Of a stretch of 64,000 bases of DNA, positions 53,983-62,940 are shown one piece after another. The translations under genes and the position numbers were made by a program. Below the pieces are notes generated by a model that was given only the letters and a program-made list of their open reading frames with translations, was not told the DNA's origin and did not search any database. Position 1 is the first letter of the stretch. Each line of letters begins with the position of its first letter. This DNA comes from R-RK-3 sp031399085. Lineage in GTDB: Bacteria > Pseudomonadota > Alphaproteobacteria > Rhizobiales > Rhodomicrobiaceae. The DNA lies in assembly GCA_031399085.1 (NCBI GenBank), contig JANNOQ010000099.1:1-64000 (forward strand), given 5' to 3'.

Positions 53983-54892
53983 GCGCTGCCTCCCTTTGTG
54001 CGGCGACGGGCCGGGGCGCGCCGCAAGCGACCAATGCGTCCTCGATCGCCGCTTCGATGAAACCGCGCACCACGCCGCGCCGATATTCGCGCCGCGTCCG
54101 CGAGGCGACGCGGTCGGCGGGTAAAGCGGCCGCGTCGGCGACGAGCTGACGGGTGATGCGCTGCCCGCGCAGCATGTCCTCAATATCGGTCAGGCGCATC
54201 GGAACAGGGCTGACCCCGCCCAGCGCCAGGCGGATGTCCTCAAACACCTCCCCCGCAGCGTCCGTTTTCACGAGCGCCGCCGCGCAAACCGAGGAAATCA
54301 CCAGCGAGCGCCGCTGACCGACCTTCTGGAAGGATCCGCCATAGCCTTGCATGGACTCACAAATGATCGCCGTGACAATCTCGCTTGGGGCAAGCGCAGT
54401 CTTGCCAGGGCCGTGCACGAAGTCTGAAACCCTCATCGTCCGCGTCACCACACGGGCATCTTCGAGCCGGGCGATCTCGATCTCGCCGTTCATGGTCAGA
54501 ACCGGCGGCGTACCATCGGCGGCTGGCGAGGCGTTGACGATATTGCCCGCAAGTGTCGCCTGTTGCCGGATTTGGTCATCGGCGAACCAAATCGCGCAAT
54601 AGGGCATCGATGGCAAATGCCGCCGCAGCGTCTCGTCTTCGAGAAACTGCTGATAGACGACATTCGCGCCCAACCTCACCTTGCCGCCCTCGATCCGGTA
54701 GCCGCACAGCTCTTGGACCCGGCTCAGATCGACCATCGACGGCAAATGCACGTCGCCCGCCCGGCCTTCGCGGGCCCAGGGCAGGATGTCCGTTGCGCCC
54801 GCAACCAAGCGGCTGCCGCCTGGAGCGCCAGCCCAAAGGGCAAGCGCTTCTGCAAGGCTGGTCGGCATCAGATATTGGTCGCAGGTCAGCAT
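53975..54892 (-). CDS. Molybdenum hydroxylase FAD-binding subunit (CoxM-like)
   Basis: A 305-residue FAD subunit of the CoxM/CutM family. The N-terminal LVAGATDILPWAREG and the central QATLAGNIVNASPAADGTPP match the flavin pyrophosphate-binding motifs. The C-terminal domain is CO-dehydrogenase flavoprotein-like. It passes electrons from the iron-sulfur centres to the acceptor. Gene order is FAD, then [2Fe-2S]-Mo, then Mo-C-terminus, with overlaps of eight and one bases. Confidence 0.93.
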   Translation of the reverse strand: MLTCDQYLMPTSLAEALALWAGAPGGSRLVAGATDILPWAREGRAGDVHLPSMVDLSRVQELCGYRIEGGKVRLGANVVYQQFLEDETLRRHLPSMPYCAIWFADDQIRQQATLAGNIVNASPAADGTPPVLTMNGEIEIARLEDARVVTRTMRVSDFVHGPGKTALAPSEIVTAIICESMQGYGGSFQKVGQRRSLVISSVCAAALVKTDAAGEVFEDIRLALGGVSPVPMRLTDIEDMLRGQRITRQLVADAAALPADRVASRTRREYRRGVVRGFIEAAIEDALVACGAPRPVAAQREAAHV

Positions 54893-55014
54893 TCAATGCT
54901 CCGTAGGCGCGCCAGTTCATTGCGAACGAATACGCTCGGTCTCATCGGCAAAAGGCAAGTTGTTGCGGGAAAAGCGCCTTTAGCGCTTTGCCCGATCTTG
55001 CGCGGCGAGGCGCG

Positions 55015-56184
55015 TCACTCGGCAGCGATTGCCGCCCGAACAGCCATCGCATGGTCGTTCTTCACGACGACCTTGATCGCATCTTCCACGCGGTCCTTGG
55101 CATAGCGCAGCGCCTCGGGCAGATCCTTCATCGCGAATGTGTGCGTATGGATCAGTGTGGCATCGAAGCGTTTCTGACGCATGAACGCTTCCGCGCGGTG
55201 CGTGGCCGCTTTGCCTTCGCCGCGAATGCCGTAAAGGTAAATATTGTTGCGCACGATATGGGCGACATCGACGGGCGGCGATTCGTGCGGGAAGGCCGCG
55301 AGGCAGATTTTGCCGCCGCGATTGACCATTTGCGCCGCTTCATTGATCGCATTGGCGGCGGCGGAGCATTCGATCACGTAATCGACGCCCTTGCCGTCCG
55401 TCAAACGGCGCACCGCTTCAACGGGATTCTCGTTACGCACGTTGATGACATAGTCCGCACCTAGCTGCTTGCCGATTTCCAAGCGATTATCGCGCGTACC
55501 GGTGAGGATTACGGGCTGCGCGCCGAGCGCCTTGGCCACGGCAACGCCGAGCAGACCAATTGGACCGGGTCCCGTCACAACGACGCTTTCGCCCGCGACC
55601 AGACCGCCGAGCTCCGTCAAGCCGTACATGGCGGTGCCGGCGGTCACGACCAGCGTCGCTTCCTCATCCGACATACTGTCGGCGACATGCACCAGCGTGT
55701 TGATATTGTTGACCTGATATTCGCAAAAGCCGCCATCGGTGGTGAAGCCGTTGGCGCGGTGACCCTTATTCACCTCGCCATAGTTCTTCCCGTAATTATG
55801 GCAGGCGGTGTACATGCCCTGACGGCAGCGTTTGCACTGGCCGCAGCCCGCGTGGATTTCAACCGTCACCCGCTCGCCGATCTTATATTCATCGACGCCC
55901 TGCCCGAGTGCTACGACGGTGCCCATATATTCGTGGCCCGGCGTAAAGCCCTTGTTGAAAGGAAGGCCCCCCTGGATCTGGGCAGGGGGGCCATTATGGA
56001 TGATCTCAAGATCGGTGGCGCAGATCGCAACCGCATCTATGCGCACCAGCACTTCCGCCTTCGCCGGAACCGGCACCGGCTTGTCTTGGAAGGTGAGCTG
56101 GCCGGGATCACCCAAAACCCATGCTTTCATTGTGTCCGGAATTTTATAATCCGGGCTGGTTTTAACGCCTTCTGGCATGGGCAT
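55015..56184 (-). CDS. Zinc-dependent medium-chain alcohol dehydrogenase
   Basis: A 389-residue MDR-family dehydrogenase. The catalytic zinc site uses Cys in VAICATDLEIIHNG and GHE in FTPGHEYMGTVV. Structural zinc cysteines are in CGQCKRCRQGMYTAC. The NAD fold begins VVVTGPGPIGLLGVAVAKAL. It is related to polyol and threonine dehydrogenases, with the substrate unknown. It is followed after 122 bases by the molybdenum hydroxylase genes and preceded by the IclR gene (39-base gap) on the same strand. Confidence 0.92.
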   Translation of the reverse strand: MPMPEGVKTSPDYKIPDTMKAWVLGDPGQLTFQDKPVPVPAKAEVLVRIDAVAICATDLEIIHNGPPAQIQGGLPFNKGFTPGHEYMGTVVALGQGVDEYKIGERVTVEIHAGCGQCKRCRQGMYTACHNYGKNYGEVNKGHRANGFTTDGGFCEYQVNNINTLVHVADSMSDEEATLVVTAGTAMYGLTELGGLVAGESVVVTGPGPIGLLGVAVAKALGAQPVILTGTRDNRLEIGKQLGADYVINVRNENPVEAVRRLTDGKGVDYVIECSAAANAINEAAQMVNRGGKICLAAFPHESPPVDVAHIVRNNIYLYGIRGEGKAATHRAEAFMRQKRFDATLIHTHTFAMKDLPEALRYAKDRVEDAIKVVVKNDHAMAVRAAIAAE

Positions 56185-56223
56185 GAGAAAACTCCGTTTG
56201 TCCTGAAACCGGAACGTCTTAAG

Positions 56224-57102
56224 TTAATCGCGACTCGGTTCCGCGCCATCCTTGACGCAGCCCAGCCGCTCAGAAATCGCCGCCGCGCACAGTTTGATGG
56301 CAGCTTTGACATGCTCACGAGCTTTGCCCTTGGCGCGCATCTGCGGCATCGAGCAGCTCACTGAGCCCACCACCGCCCCGGCATGATCGCGGATCGCCGC
56401 GCCAATGCAGACGACGCCGGGCTGAAACTCCTCGCTGTCGATTGCGTAGCCGTTGCGGCGCGTTAGGCGCAAATCTTCCATCAGGCCGGCGATGGTGCCG
56501 ATGGTCTTGTCGGTAAAACGCGGCAGCCCATTATTGGCGATGACGCGCGCGATCTCGGCTTCCGGCAACCAAGCAAGGATGGCCTTGCCTGTTGCCGTCG
56601 CGTGCGCGGCGTTCGCTTTGCCAATTTCGTCGTAGCCGACCCGCACCGGGAGGCGCGAGTCGAGCTTGGCGAGCGTGACCAGCGCATAGCCTTGCAGCAC
56701 GGCCAGATGCACACTTTCACCGGTTGCTTGATTGAGCTGGCGCAGCTCCGACATCGCGGCATCGGTCAGGTTAAACTGCTTGAGCCGGGAGTTGGACAGC
56801 TCGACGATCCGCGCGCCGAGGAAATAGCTGCGGGCGCGACGGTTGCGGCCGACATAGCCGCGCTTGACCAAGGTCGCCAGAAGATGGTGGCAGGTCGAGC
56901 TGTTGAGGCCGGAGAGCGTCGCGATCTCGCCGAGCGAAAGCTCGCCGTCCGCCGCCGCCAGAATGTCCAGGAGGTCCAGCGCGCGTTCGATCGACTGGAT
57001 TGTCCGCGCGCTTTTGAGGACTTCAGCCGCCGCCCTGCCAGGAAGGTTGCCTTCGGCAGCGCCCTCAAGGATCGGTTCAATTTTCGCGCCGGCGTTCTTC
57101 AA
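56224..57102 (-). CDS. IclR-family transcriptional regulator
   Basis: A 292-residue IclR regulator. A leading segment of about 30 residues precedes the winged helix (SARTIQSIERALDLLDILAA, LSLGEIATLSGLNSSTCHHL, LLATLVKRGYVGRNRRARSY). The C-terminal effector-binding domain (about 115-280) includes KANAAHATATGKAILAWLPE. It is transcribed first in the same direction as the alcohol dehydrogenase and is the likely local controller of the catabolic genes down to about 42.5 kb. The effector is unknown. Confidence 0.94.
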   Translation of the reverse strand: MKNAGAKIEPILEGAAEGNLPGRAAAEVLKSARTIQSIERALDLLDILAAADGELSLGEIATLSGLNSSTCHHLLATLVKRGYVGRNRRARSYFLGARIVELSNSRLKQFNLTDAAMSELRQLNQATGESVHLAVLQGYALVTLAKLDSRLPVRVGYDEIGKANAAHATATGKAILAWLPEAEIARVIANNGLPRFTDKTIGTIAGLMEDLRLTRRNGYAIDSEEFQPGVVCIGAAIRDHAGAVVGSVSCSMPQMRAKGKAREHVKAAIKLCAAAISERLGCVKDGAEPSRD

Positions 57103-57707
57103 AGGCTTCGTCTCCCCAGACGTAAAATCATTGCATTATTTGAAACACGGGACAGCCTGCGCTGTCAAACGAGATTCGCTATGATCGAATAGAATTTGAT
57201 AATGTGAAATAATTACTCCTGAACAGCGTACTGTTTTGCGACGCGTCCGCGCCTCGCTCGCGGCGGGCACGCTTGGGCTGGCGCTCGTCCTCATTCATGC
57301 GCAGGTGGCAGAGCGCACGAGAGGAGTGAGTTGACGCACGCAGCCGATCAATCGCGTTGTCCAAATATGCGGCTTTCCAACGCCGGGGCGTCAGCTCTAT
57401 GGAGCGCTACGCGTTAAATTTGAGATGCGTTGACGAGCAAGATTGAGTGTCACTTTCCATGTGATATTCGAGCCTCATAATTAAATTAAATTTTAGTCTT
57501 TTCACGGACGGATTGCCAAATGACCAGATCGTCAGTAGTTGTGATCCGGAGCATTTGAACAAAAGTTTATTCAATAGATTTGGGGCGAGCGAAGTGAGCG
57601 CGAGAGTTTGTAGCGCTGAGTATCGTACTAATCCCGCGTCACGACGGCCTACTTACGGCAAAACTGAAGCATCAGGTTGGAAACGTTTGGTAGAGGACAA
57701 AAGCAAG
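57103..57707. other. Divergent intergenic region between iclR and the autotransporter
   Basis: About 600 bases, with an A+T-rich core near 57180-57220 and 57475-57505. It contains palindromes near iclR and a weak promoter-like TTGAGT/TATTCG pair near 57444-57471. Short ORFs here show no homology that I recognise. Confidence 0.45.
57151..57166. promoter_or_regulatory. Candidate IclR operator palindrome
   Basis: GACAG-N6-CTGTC is a perfect five-base dyad 49 bases upstream of the iclR start. A second dyad, ATTCG-N7-CGAAT, is at 57174-57190. Such sites beside an IclR gene are candidates for autoregulation, but neither matches a fixed IclR consensus. Confidence 0.3.
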
Positions 57708-59216
57708 ATGTTTGGCTGGGGGAACAAGACGGGACCGAAATTCGGCCTTGCCACGGCAGGCATACTTCTCGCTTTCGGCATCACAGCGGAGCAGGCGCAG
57801 GCGCAATTTGTTTGCCAGGATGTCGTGACCGGAACGGGAATCGGCGCAACGGCGACGGGAGCCGCCTCCGTGGCTTGCGGCTCGGTCGCCACCGCCAGCG
57901 GCGCCAATTCAACGGCAACGGGTGCTTTCTCCACGGCCAGTGGCGATAATTCGACAGCGATGGGGCAAGCCGCCACCGCCAGTGGCGATGCTTCGACGGC
58001 GACGGGCAGTTTCGCCTCCGCAATAGGCGATTTCTCGACTGCGACCGGCGCCGTCGCTACGGCGACCGGTGCAAATTCAACCGCAACGGGCCAAAACTCC
58101 TTTGCCAGCGGCGATTTTTCCACGGCGACCGGTCAGGGGGCTACGGCGACCGCCTTTGCGTCAACCGCAACCGGCCACCTCGCCACAGCGAGCGGCGTCA
58201 ACTCAACTGCAACGGGCCGAACTGCGACCGCCAGCGGCCTGCAATCAACGGCGACGGGAGAAAACTCCGATGCCACCGGCGATTTCTCGACGGCGACGGG
58301 TCATGTCTCTTCCGCGACCGGCTTTGCCTCGACCGCGACAGGTCAAAACTCCACCGCAAGTGGCGATCAATCAACCGCGACGGGGTCAAGCGCGACTGCG
58401 AGTGGCTCTAGCTCAACCGCAACCGGTCAAAACGCCGATGCCATCGGTAATTTCTCGACAGCAACCGGTGAGGATTCTGAAGCTAGCGGGTTAGACTCAA
58501 CCGCAACAGGTCAAGGTGCGAGCGCGACGCAGGATTTTGCCACCGCAACGGGTCAAGGCGCGCAGGCCAGCGGTTTATCGTCCACCGCGACAGGTCACGA
58601 AGCTATTGCCAGCAACAGTGCAGCGACTGCCCTCGGCGCCACCGCGCAAGCCAGCGGCAACGGCTCGACGGCCATAGGCGCTGCATCTGTCGCGAGCGGC
58701 ACCTCCTCAACCGCTTTGGGAGCGGGCGCCGAAGCGACCTTTGCAAACTCCACGGCGGTAGGCGTCAATGCGGCGACGACCCGCGACAACCAGCTGTCCT
58801 TCGGCACCGCCACCAACACCTACACAATGGCGGGCATCGCCTCGACCGACAGCCGCAACGCGCAGATTGGTTCGCTCGAAATCGTGACCACCGACGCGTT
58901 CGGCAATCTCGCCTCGGACGGCGGCGCGTTCCAAGGCCAGATCGACGCGCTCGGCCGGCGCGACGACGAACTGGCGGAAGGCATCGCCATTGCGCTGGCG
59001 CTCGACCAGCCGATCTTTCAGGATGGCCAAACCTTCGCGATGCGCTTTGGCTACGGCAATTTCGAGGGCGGCAGCGCCTTCGGCGTCTCGGCGGCGGGCT
59101 TGGTCGACAGAGGGTCGTTCGGCCGGACCAGCACGATCACGCTTGACGCGGGCGTCGGCTTCGGCGCGCAGGACGGCACCGTCGCGGGCAAGGCCGGCGT
59201 GACCTTTGGATGGTGA
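57708..59216 (+). CDS. YadA-like trimeric autotransporter adhesin
   Basis: A 502-residue surface protein. A signal peptide (KFGLATAGILLAFGITAEQA) is followed by a head of about twenty 14-residue repeats (pattern ASGxxSTATGxxxx) over residues 45-365. Next comes a neck-like segment (TTRDNQLSFG) and a C-terminal membrane anchor beginning LGRRDDELAEGIAIALALDQ and ending VAGKAGVTFGW with the terminal aromatic expected for BamA insertion. There is little stalk, so this is a compact adhesin. ATG 57708 has AGAGGA upstream; the frame is open to 57513 without signal-like sequence. Confidence 0.88.
   Translation: MFGWGNKTGPKFGLATAGILLAFGITAEQAQAQFVCQDVVTGTGIGATATGAASVACGSVATASGANSTATGAFSTASGDNSTAMGQAATASGDASTATGSFASAIGDFSTATGAVATATGANSTATGQNSFASGDFSTATGQGATATAFASTATGHLATASGVNSTATGRTATASGLQSTATGENSDATGDFSTATGHVSSATGFASTATGQNSTASGDQSTATGSSATASGSSSTATGQNADAIGNFSTATGEDSEASGLDSTATGQGASATQDFATATGQGAQASGLSSTATGHEAIASNSAATALGATAQASGNGSTAIGAASVASGTSSTALGAGAEATFANSTAVGVNAATTRDNQLSFGTATNTYTMAGIASTDSRNAQIGSLEIVTTDAFGNLASDGGAFQGQIDALGRRDDELAEGIAIALALDQPIFQDGQTFAMRFGYGNFEGGSAFGVSAAGLVDRGSFGRTSTITLDAGVGFGAQDGTVAGKAGVTFGW
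57850..58760 (+). repeat. Imperfect 42-base tandem repeats coding for the adhesin head
   Basis: About twenty divergent copies of a 42-base unit encode the ASGxxSTATG pattern. Copies share CAACGGCGACGGG- or CAACCGCAACGGG-like cores, with synonymous differences throughout, so they are old rather than freshly amplified. The array is within the autotransporter gene. Confidence 0.75.
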
Positions 59217-59253
59217 CGTGCATCGGATGCTGAACAAGACAGGATCACCGAAG

Positions 59254-59850
59254 ATGCCGCCTCCAAGGCGGCGTTTTCTTTACCTAACCTGCGCGATGGC
59301 TGTCGCCGCCGCGACTGCCACGCATCCGCCAACGGCGCAGGCGCAGTCGGGGAACCAAGCCCCGGCCGCGCCATCGAAGAAAGCGACGGCTCCGGCGAAA
59401 CCCGCGCCCGCGCCCCAGGCCGCGACGCCGAGCGCTGAAACCATCCTCGTCCTTATCCGGGCGACCCTCCTGCGTCTCAACGATGCGCTTTCTAGTGGCA
59501 ACTACACCGTCATGCGCGATCTCGCGGCGCCGTCCTTCGCGCAGGCGAATTCGGCCGGGCGGCTGTATCAGATATTCGCGAACCTTTCGGCGCGGGGCGT
59601 CGAGCTGGCCGCCGTCGCCATCCTCCCGCCGCAGCTCCCCGAAACGCCGTCAATCGACCCTAACGGACGCTTGCGGATCAAAGGCTATTTTCCGGGCCAG
59701 CCGGTGCAGATCGATTTCGACATGCAGTTCGAAGTCGTGAACCAGCGCTGGCGCCTTTTCGCGCTGTCCGTGGCCCCAACATCCGTGCCAAGCTCGGTGT
59801 CGGCTGTCCCGCCGGCAGGAGCGGCGTCCGGCGGACAGCCACAAAGATAG
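59254..59850 (+). CDS. Secreted protein of unknown function
   Basis: A protein of about 198 residues. A signal peptide (RRRFLYLTCAMAVAAATATH) is followed by a Pro/Ala/Lys-rich linker (residues 30-65) and a domain of about 115 residues (AETILVLIRATLLRLNDALS, SGNYTVMRDLAAPSFAQANS, VQIDFDMQFEVVNQRWRLFA) that resembles NTF2-like folds in pattern. It begins 37 bases after the autotransporter stop, so the two may be co-transcribed. ATG 59254 is preferred because AGGA precedes it and a normal signal follows; an ATG at 59227 is possible. Confidence 0.7.
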   Translation: MPPPRRRFLYLTCAMAVAAATATHPPTAQAQSGNQAPAAPSKKATAPAKPAPAPQAATPSAETILVLIRATLLRLNDALSSGNYTVMRDLAAPSFAQANSAGRLYQIFANLSARGVELAAVAILPPQLPETPSIDPNGRLRIKGYFPGQPVQIDFDMQFEVVNQRWRLFALSVAPTSVPSSVSAVPPAGAASGGQPQR

Positions 59851-59871
59851 CTTGCCTCCGCCCGGTGCCAG

Positions 59872-60738
59872 TCAATCCGCGCCGGGGACTGCGATCCCGC
59901 GAGGCGGGCAAGGCGGCATTTCGCGCAGAAAGGTGTAGCGGCCGTGGCCCTTTATCGCGGCCAGATCGTGCGAGATTAAGCCGACCGGATACTCGATCTT
60001 GACCTCGGCGCTGTTTTCCGAAAAATCGAGGATCGCCAACCCGCATCTGGGATCGCCGCCGGCGTCGCGGGGCGCCGCGAAGGCGATGGCCGGGAGCCAG
60101 AGGTGCCGGATGCCGTCGACGACGCGGTCACGATGTTGATGCAGATGGCCGCTAACGACGAGCCGCACGCTTGATCGGTGCAATCTTTCGAGCAGGTTCT
60201 TTCGCGGCACGTCCCCCATGCAGGCGGCTGAGTCGCCTTGCTCATCGGGATGCTCCATGAACAGCGGCTTATGCAGAAACAATGCAGCCGGCTGCCCGGC
60301 AGCTTCGGCAAGTTGGCCGGCGAGCCAATGATTTTGATCCCGTTCCTCCGCCAGATCGGACCCGAAAAGCTGCGCGTTGACGCCGATTAAACGCCAGGCG
60401 CCGGTCTCTTGCATCCAGCGGTCCGCGCCAAAAGCGCTCTTCCAGCGTGCGAGCCTGGCGGCGTTGATGATTTGTTTCTTATCCTGACCTGGCGGCTCGT
60501 CACCAACATCGTGGTTGCCCGGCAAAGCCAACGCGAAATCGTTCAGCCCCTTCAAAGCGGAGGCGGCGAAAGCCATCTCGGCGTCGCTGTCCGGCCCATC
60601 GATGCAGAGGTCGCCATTGATGATGACGGCTTGAGCGCTGAACATGTTGGCGAAGTCGCGCGCGACGCACCAATTCTCCCAGAAGAAGCCGTGCGTGGGC
60701 GACAGATGGATGTCTGCTAAAACGATAATGCGCGCCAT
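59872..60738 (-). CDS. Calcineurin-like metallophosphoesterase
   Basis: A 288-residue phosphoesterase. The metal motifs are in order: VLADIHLSP (D-x-H), INGDLCIDGPDSD (GD), LPGNHDVGDEP (GNHD), LHKPLF and VSGHLHQHRD (GHxH). This is the complete dinuclear-site set of CpdA/UshA-like enzymes. The substrate could be a cyclic nucleotide or phospholipid. ATG 60738 is preferred to a longer frame starting at 60798. Confidence 0.9.
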   Translation of the reverse strand: MARIIVLADIHLSPTHGFFWENWCVARDFANMFSAQAVIINGDLCIDGPDSDAEMAFAASALKGLNDFALALPGNHDVGDEPPGQDKKQIINAARLARWKSAFGADRWMQETGAWRLIGVNAQLFGSDLAEERDQNHWLAGQLAEAAGQPAALFLHKPLFMEHPDEQGDSAACMGDVPRKNLLERLHRSSVRLVVSGHLHQHRDRVVDGIRHLWLPAIAFAAPRDAGGDPRCGLAILDFSENSAEVKIEYPVGLISHDLAAIKGHGRYTFLREMPPCPPRGIAVPGAD

Positions 60739-60993
60739 GAAGACACTCACGTAACCAAAGCCGGCGAACGCAGTCTGGCCCATCAAGCCACGAGCCAAGG
60801 GTAGGATCGCATTTTGTTCATGTCACGTTTATGACGGCCCATCGGCAGCCTTCCACGGTACAACGCTGAACTGATCTATGATGGGGGAGTTAACCGGCGC
60901 TGATCCCTGACGTGGATTGGCGAAGGCGGGGGAAAACTGCTATTCGCATTGTGCGTGGCCACGATCCGAAGTTCTTAAGACAGGGGTGCAGAC

Positions 60994-61983
60994 GTGCAAA
61001 AGGACGCTCGCTTCAAGAGTTTCGCGTTTGGTTTCAAGGTCGGCCCGGACGGGAAAGCCGAGCCTTTGCCATCGGGCGTTTCCGATGGGACCAAAGATTT
61101 TTGGGTCTGGATCGCTGTTGATCCTAAGGGCTCGGACGCCGAGCGGTGGCTGCGCGATGAAGCCGGGCTCGACGAAAATGTTGTCAAAGCGCTCTTGGCC
61201 TATGATACGCGGCCACGCTGCCTTATTTCTCCCAAAGGCGCATTGCTTATTCTGCGCGGCGTTAACTTCGATCCGAAATCAGAGCCGACCGATCTCGTCT
61301 CCATTCGCGCCTGGATCGAGGACGACCGGGTAATTACCGTGCAGCACCGGCGGCTGGCTACTGTTGACGCTCTGCGCGCTTCCTACGAGGCCGGCAGCGG
61401 ATCAAACAGCTCAGCCGAACTGATTGTCGCCCTCGCCGAAGGCATGATTTCGCGGATGCGAACCCTTGTGCAGGAGCTTGAGGCCGAGATCGACAAGTTG
61501 GAGGACGAGGCCGCCAGCGGCGATCTTCGCCGGCTCCGCCGCCGGTTGAGCGACGTCCGCCACCGCATTGTTCCTTTGCGCCGTTATCTCTCGCCACAGC
61601 GCGACGCTTTCGCAAACCTGATGAACGCCAATCTCGATTGGCTCGACGATTGGTGGCAAAGCCATCTGCGCGAGATCACCGACGAGGTTCACCGTTACAT
61701 CGAGGCGCTCGATTCGGTCCGCGAAAGCGCCAATATCGTGCAGGACACGATGAACGCGCGCATGGCCGAACAGACAAATAGGATGATCGCACTATTGTCG
61801 CTCGGCGCGGCAGCGTTTCTACCGCTCAATCTTTTCGTCGGATTGCTCGGCGCGAACGTCGCGGGTATCCCGGCATCACAGCACCCTTACGCCTTTTACG
61901 GGGTGATCGGCATCCTTGTGTTTCTCGTGCTGATCGAAATCGTGATTTTCCGGCGTCTGGGGCTTGGACGCCTCTTTCGCTGA
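60994..61983 (+). CDS. zntB: ZntB/CorA-family zinc transporter
   Basis: A 329-residue CorA-superfamily protein. A long cytoplasmic domain with coiled-coil helices (ELEAEIDKLEDEAASGDLRR, RRLSDVRHRIVPLRRYLSPQ) is followed by two C-terminal membrane helices. The signature after the first helix is GLLGANVAGIP: G286-A287-N288, in place of CorA GMN or the more usual ZntB GVN. ZntB imports or exports Zn2+ depending on the species. The start codon of the ORF at 60994 is GTG, with AGGGG close upstream. Confidence 0.88.
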   Translation: MQKDARFKSFAFGFKVGPDGKAEPLPSGVSDGTKDFWVWIAVDPKGSDAERWLRDEAGLDENVVKALLAYDTRPRCLISPKGALLILRGVNFDPKSEPTDLVSIRAWIEDDRVITVQHRRLATVDALRASYEAGSGSNSSAELIVALAEGMISRMRTLVQELEAEIDKLEDEAASGDLRRLRRRLSDVRHRIVPLRRYLSPQRDAFANLMNANLDWLDDWWQSHLREITDEVHRYIEALDSVRESANIVQDTMNARMAEQTNRMIALLSLGAAAFLPLNLFVGLLGANVAGIPASQHPYAFYGVIGILVFLVLIEIVIFRRLGLGRLFR

Positions 61984-62000
61984 CCGGCGCTTGGATGGAA

Positions 62001-62028
62001 GCCGCGCGGCTGTGACGTTCCGCGCGGC
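62001..62028. terminator. Hairpin between convergent zntB and porin-like genes
   Basis: GCCGCGCGG (62001-62009) and its complement CCGCGCGGC (62020-62028) form a nine-base-pair stem with a ten-base loop between the two stops. No T-tract follows on the plus strand, so intrinsic activity is uncertain. Confidence 0.4.
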
Positions 62029-62034
62029 GCTCAA

Positions 62035-62805
62035 TTAAAAGTGGAAGTTGATCCCGACGCGGACCGTCTGGATGGTGAACTCGAAGGGCTCGCCGGCGAC
62101 CGTGGCAACCGGTTGATAAACCTCTTCGTCCAGATCGGCGTAGAGATATTCGACCTTCAGGCTGACATTGTCGCGCAGCCAGGTTTCGAAGCCGCCGCCG
62201 ATGACCCAGCCATCATGCGAGGAGTCGGCGGAGGCAAGGAAGCCCGTGTCGGGGATCGGACCGGGGCCCACGATCGCCGTGTCGAAATCGATATCGACCT
62301 GGGCGAAGGCCCAGCCGCCTGTGACGAAGAGCAGCGTCTTGCCGAGGTCGTAGCCTAACCGGGCGCGCACGGTCGCGAAATATTCCAGCTCCATGCTCTG
62401 GGTCTGGACGAACGCATCCCCCGGAGCGAAGACAAAATCGTAGGACGCGTCGCCATCTACATCGCTGCCGGCGATGTCGGCCTCGACCCCGAAGACCCAT
62501 TTCGAATGCCACTGCCAGTTGTAGCCGATCTGGGCGCCGTACAGCCAGCCCTCGGGCTCATGATCGAGATCCTCATCGATCAGAAACACCGGATCGACGT
62601 CGGAAGCTTCGAATTCGCCCCAGCCATAGCCAAGATGCCCCCCAAAATAGAAGCCTTCCCAATTGCGGGGCGCGGCGTAGACCTCGGGGACATCCTTGAG
62701 ACTGCCGCCATTGTCATGGACATCGGCCGCGCTCGCGGGCAGGGACATGGCCGTCGCGGACATGAATGCGGCGAAGCCAAGTTGCGTTAATTTGCGGCAT
62801 CTCAT
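62035..62805 (-). CDS. Outer-membrane beta-barrel protein (Omp25/Omp31-like)
   Basis: A 256-residue protein with a signal peptide (TQLGFAAFMSATAMSLPASA) and an eight-strand opacity/porin-like barrel. Typical segments are WEGFYFGGHLGYGWGEFE, YGAQIGYNWQWHSKWVFGVE, TVRARLGYDLGKTLLFVTGG and the C-terminal VRVGINFHF ending in Phe. Such proteins are abundant structural outer-membrane components in Rhizobiales. The ATG at 62805 follows GGAGGG; a longer frame to 62850 is unlikely. Confidence 0.92.
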   Translation of the reverse strand: MRCRKLTQLGFAAFMSATAMSLPASAADVHDNGGSLKDVPEVYAAPRNWEGFYFGGHLGYGWGEFEASDVDPVFLIDEDLDHEPEGWLYGAQIGYNWQWHSKWVFGVEADIAGSDVDGDASYDFVFAPGDAFVQTQSMELEYFATVRARLGYDLGKTLLFVTGGWAFAQVDIDFDTAIVGPGPIPDTGFLASADSSHDGWVIGGGFETWLRDNVSLKVEYLYADLDEEVYQPVATVAGEPFEFTIQTVRVGINFHF

Positions 62806-62940
62806 GCCAAGACCCTCCAAATCATGTTCACCGATGCCTGCGACCCTCAAACGCGGCTAACGCTTCGTTCAGGCAATCGAGAACTGCAACCTAAGATAGA
62901 AACGATTCGGAGCCGCACAAAAAGAGCGGGCTTCTGAAAC

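Noticed and set aside
57850..58760. Regular repeats suggesting a CRISPR array
   Set aside because: The 42-base units keep frame and encode the ASGxxSTATG head pattern; there are no unique spacers and no cas genes.
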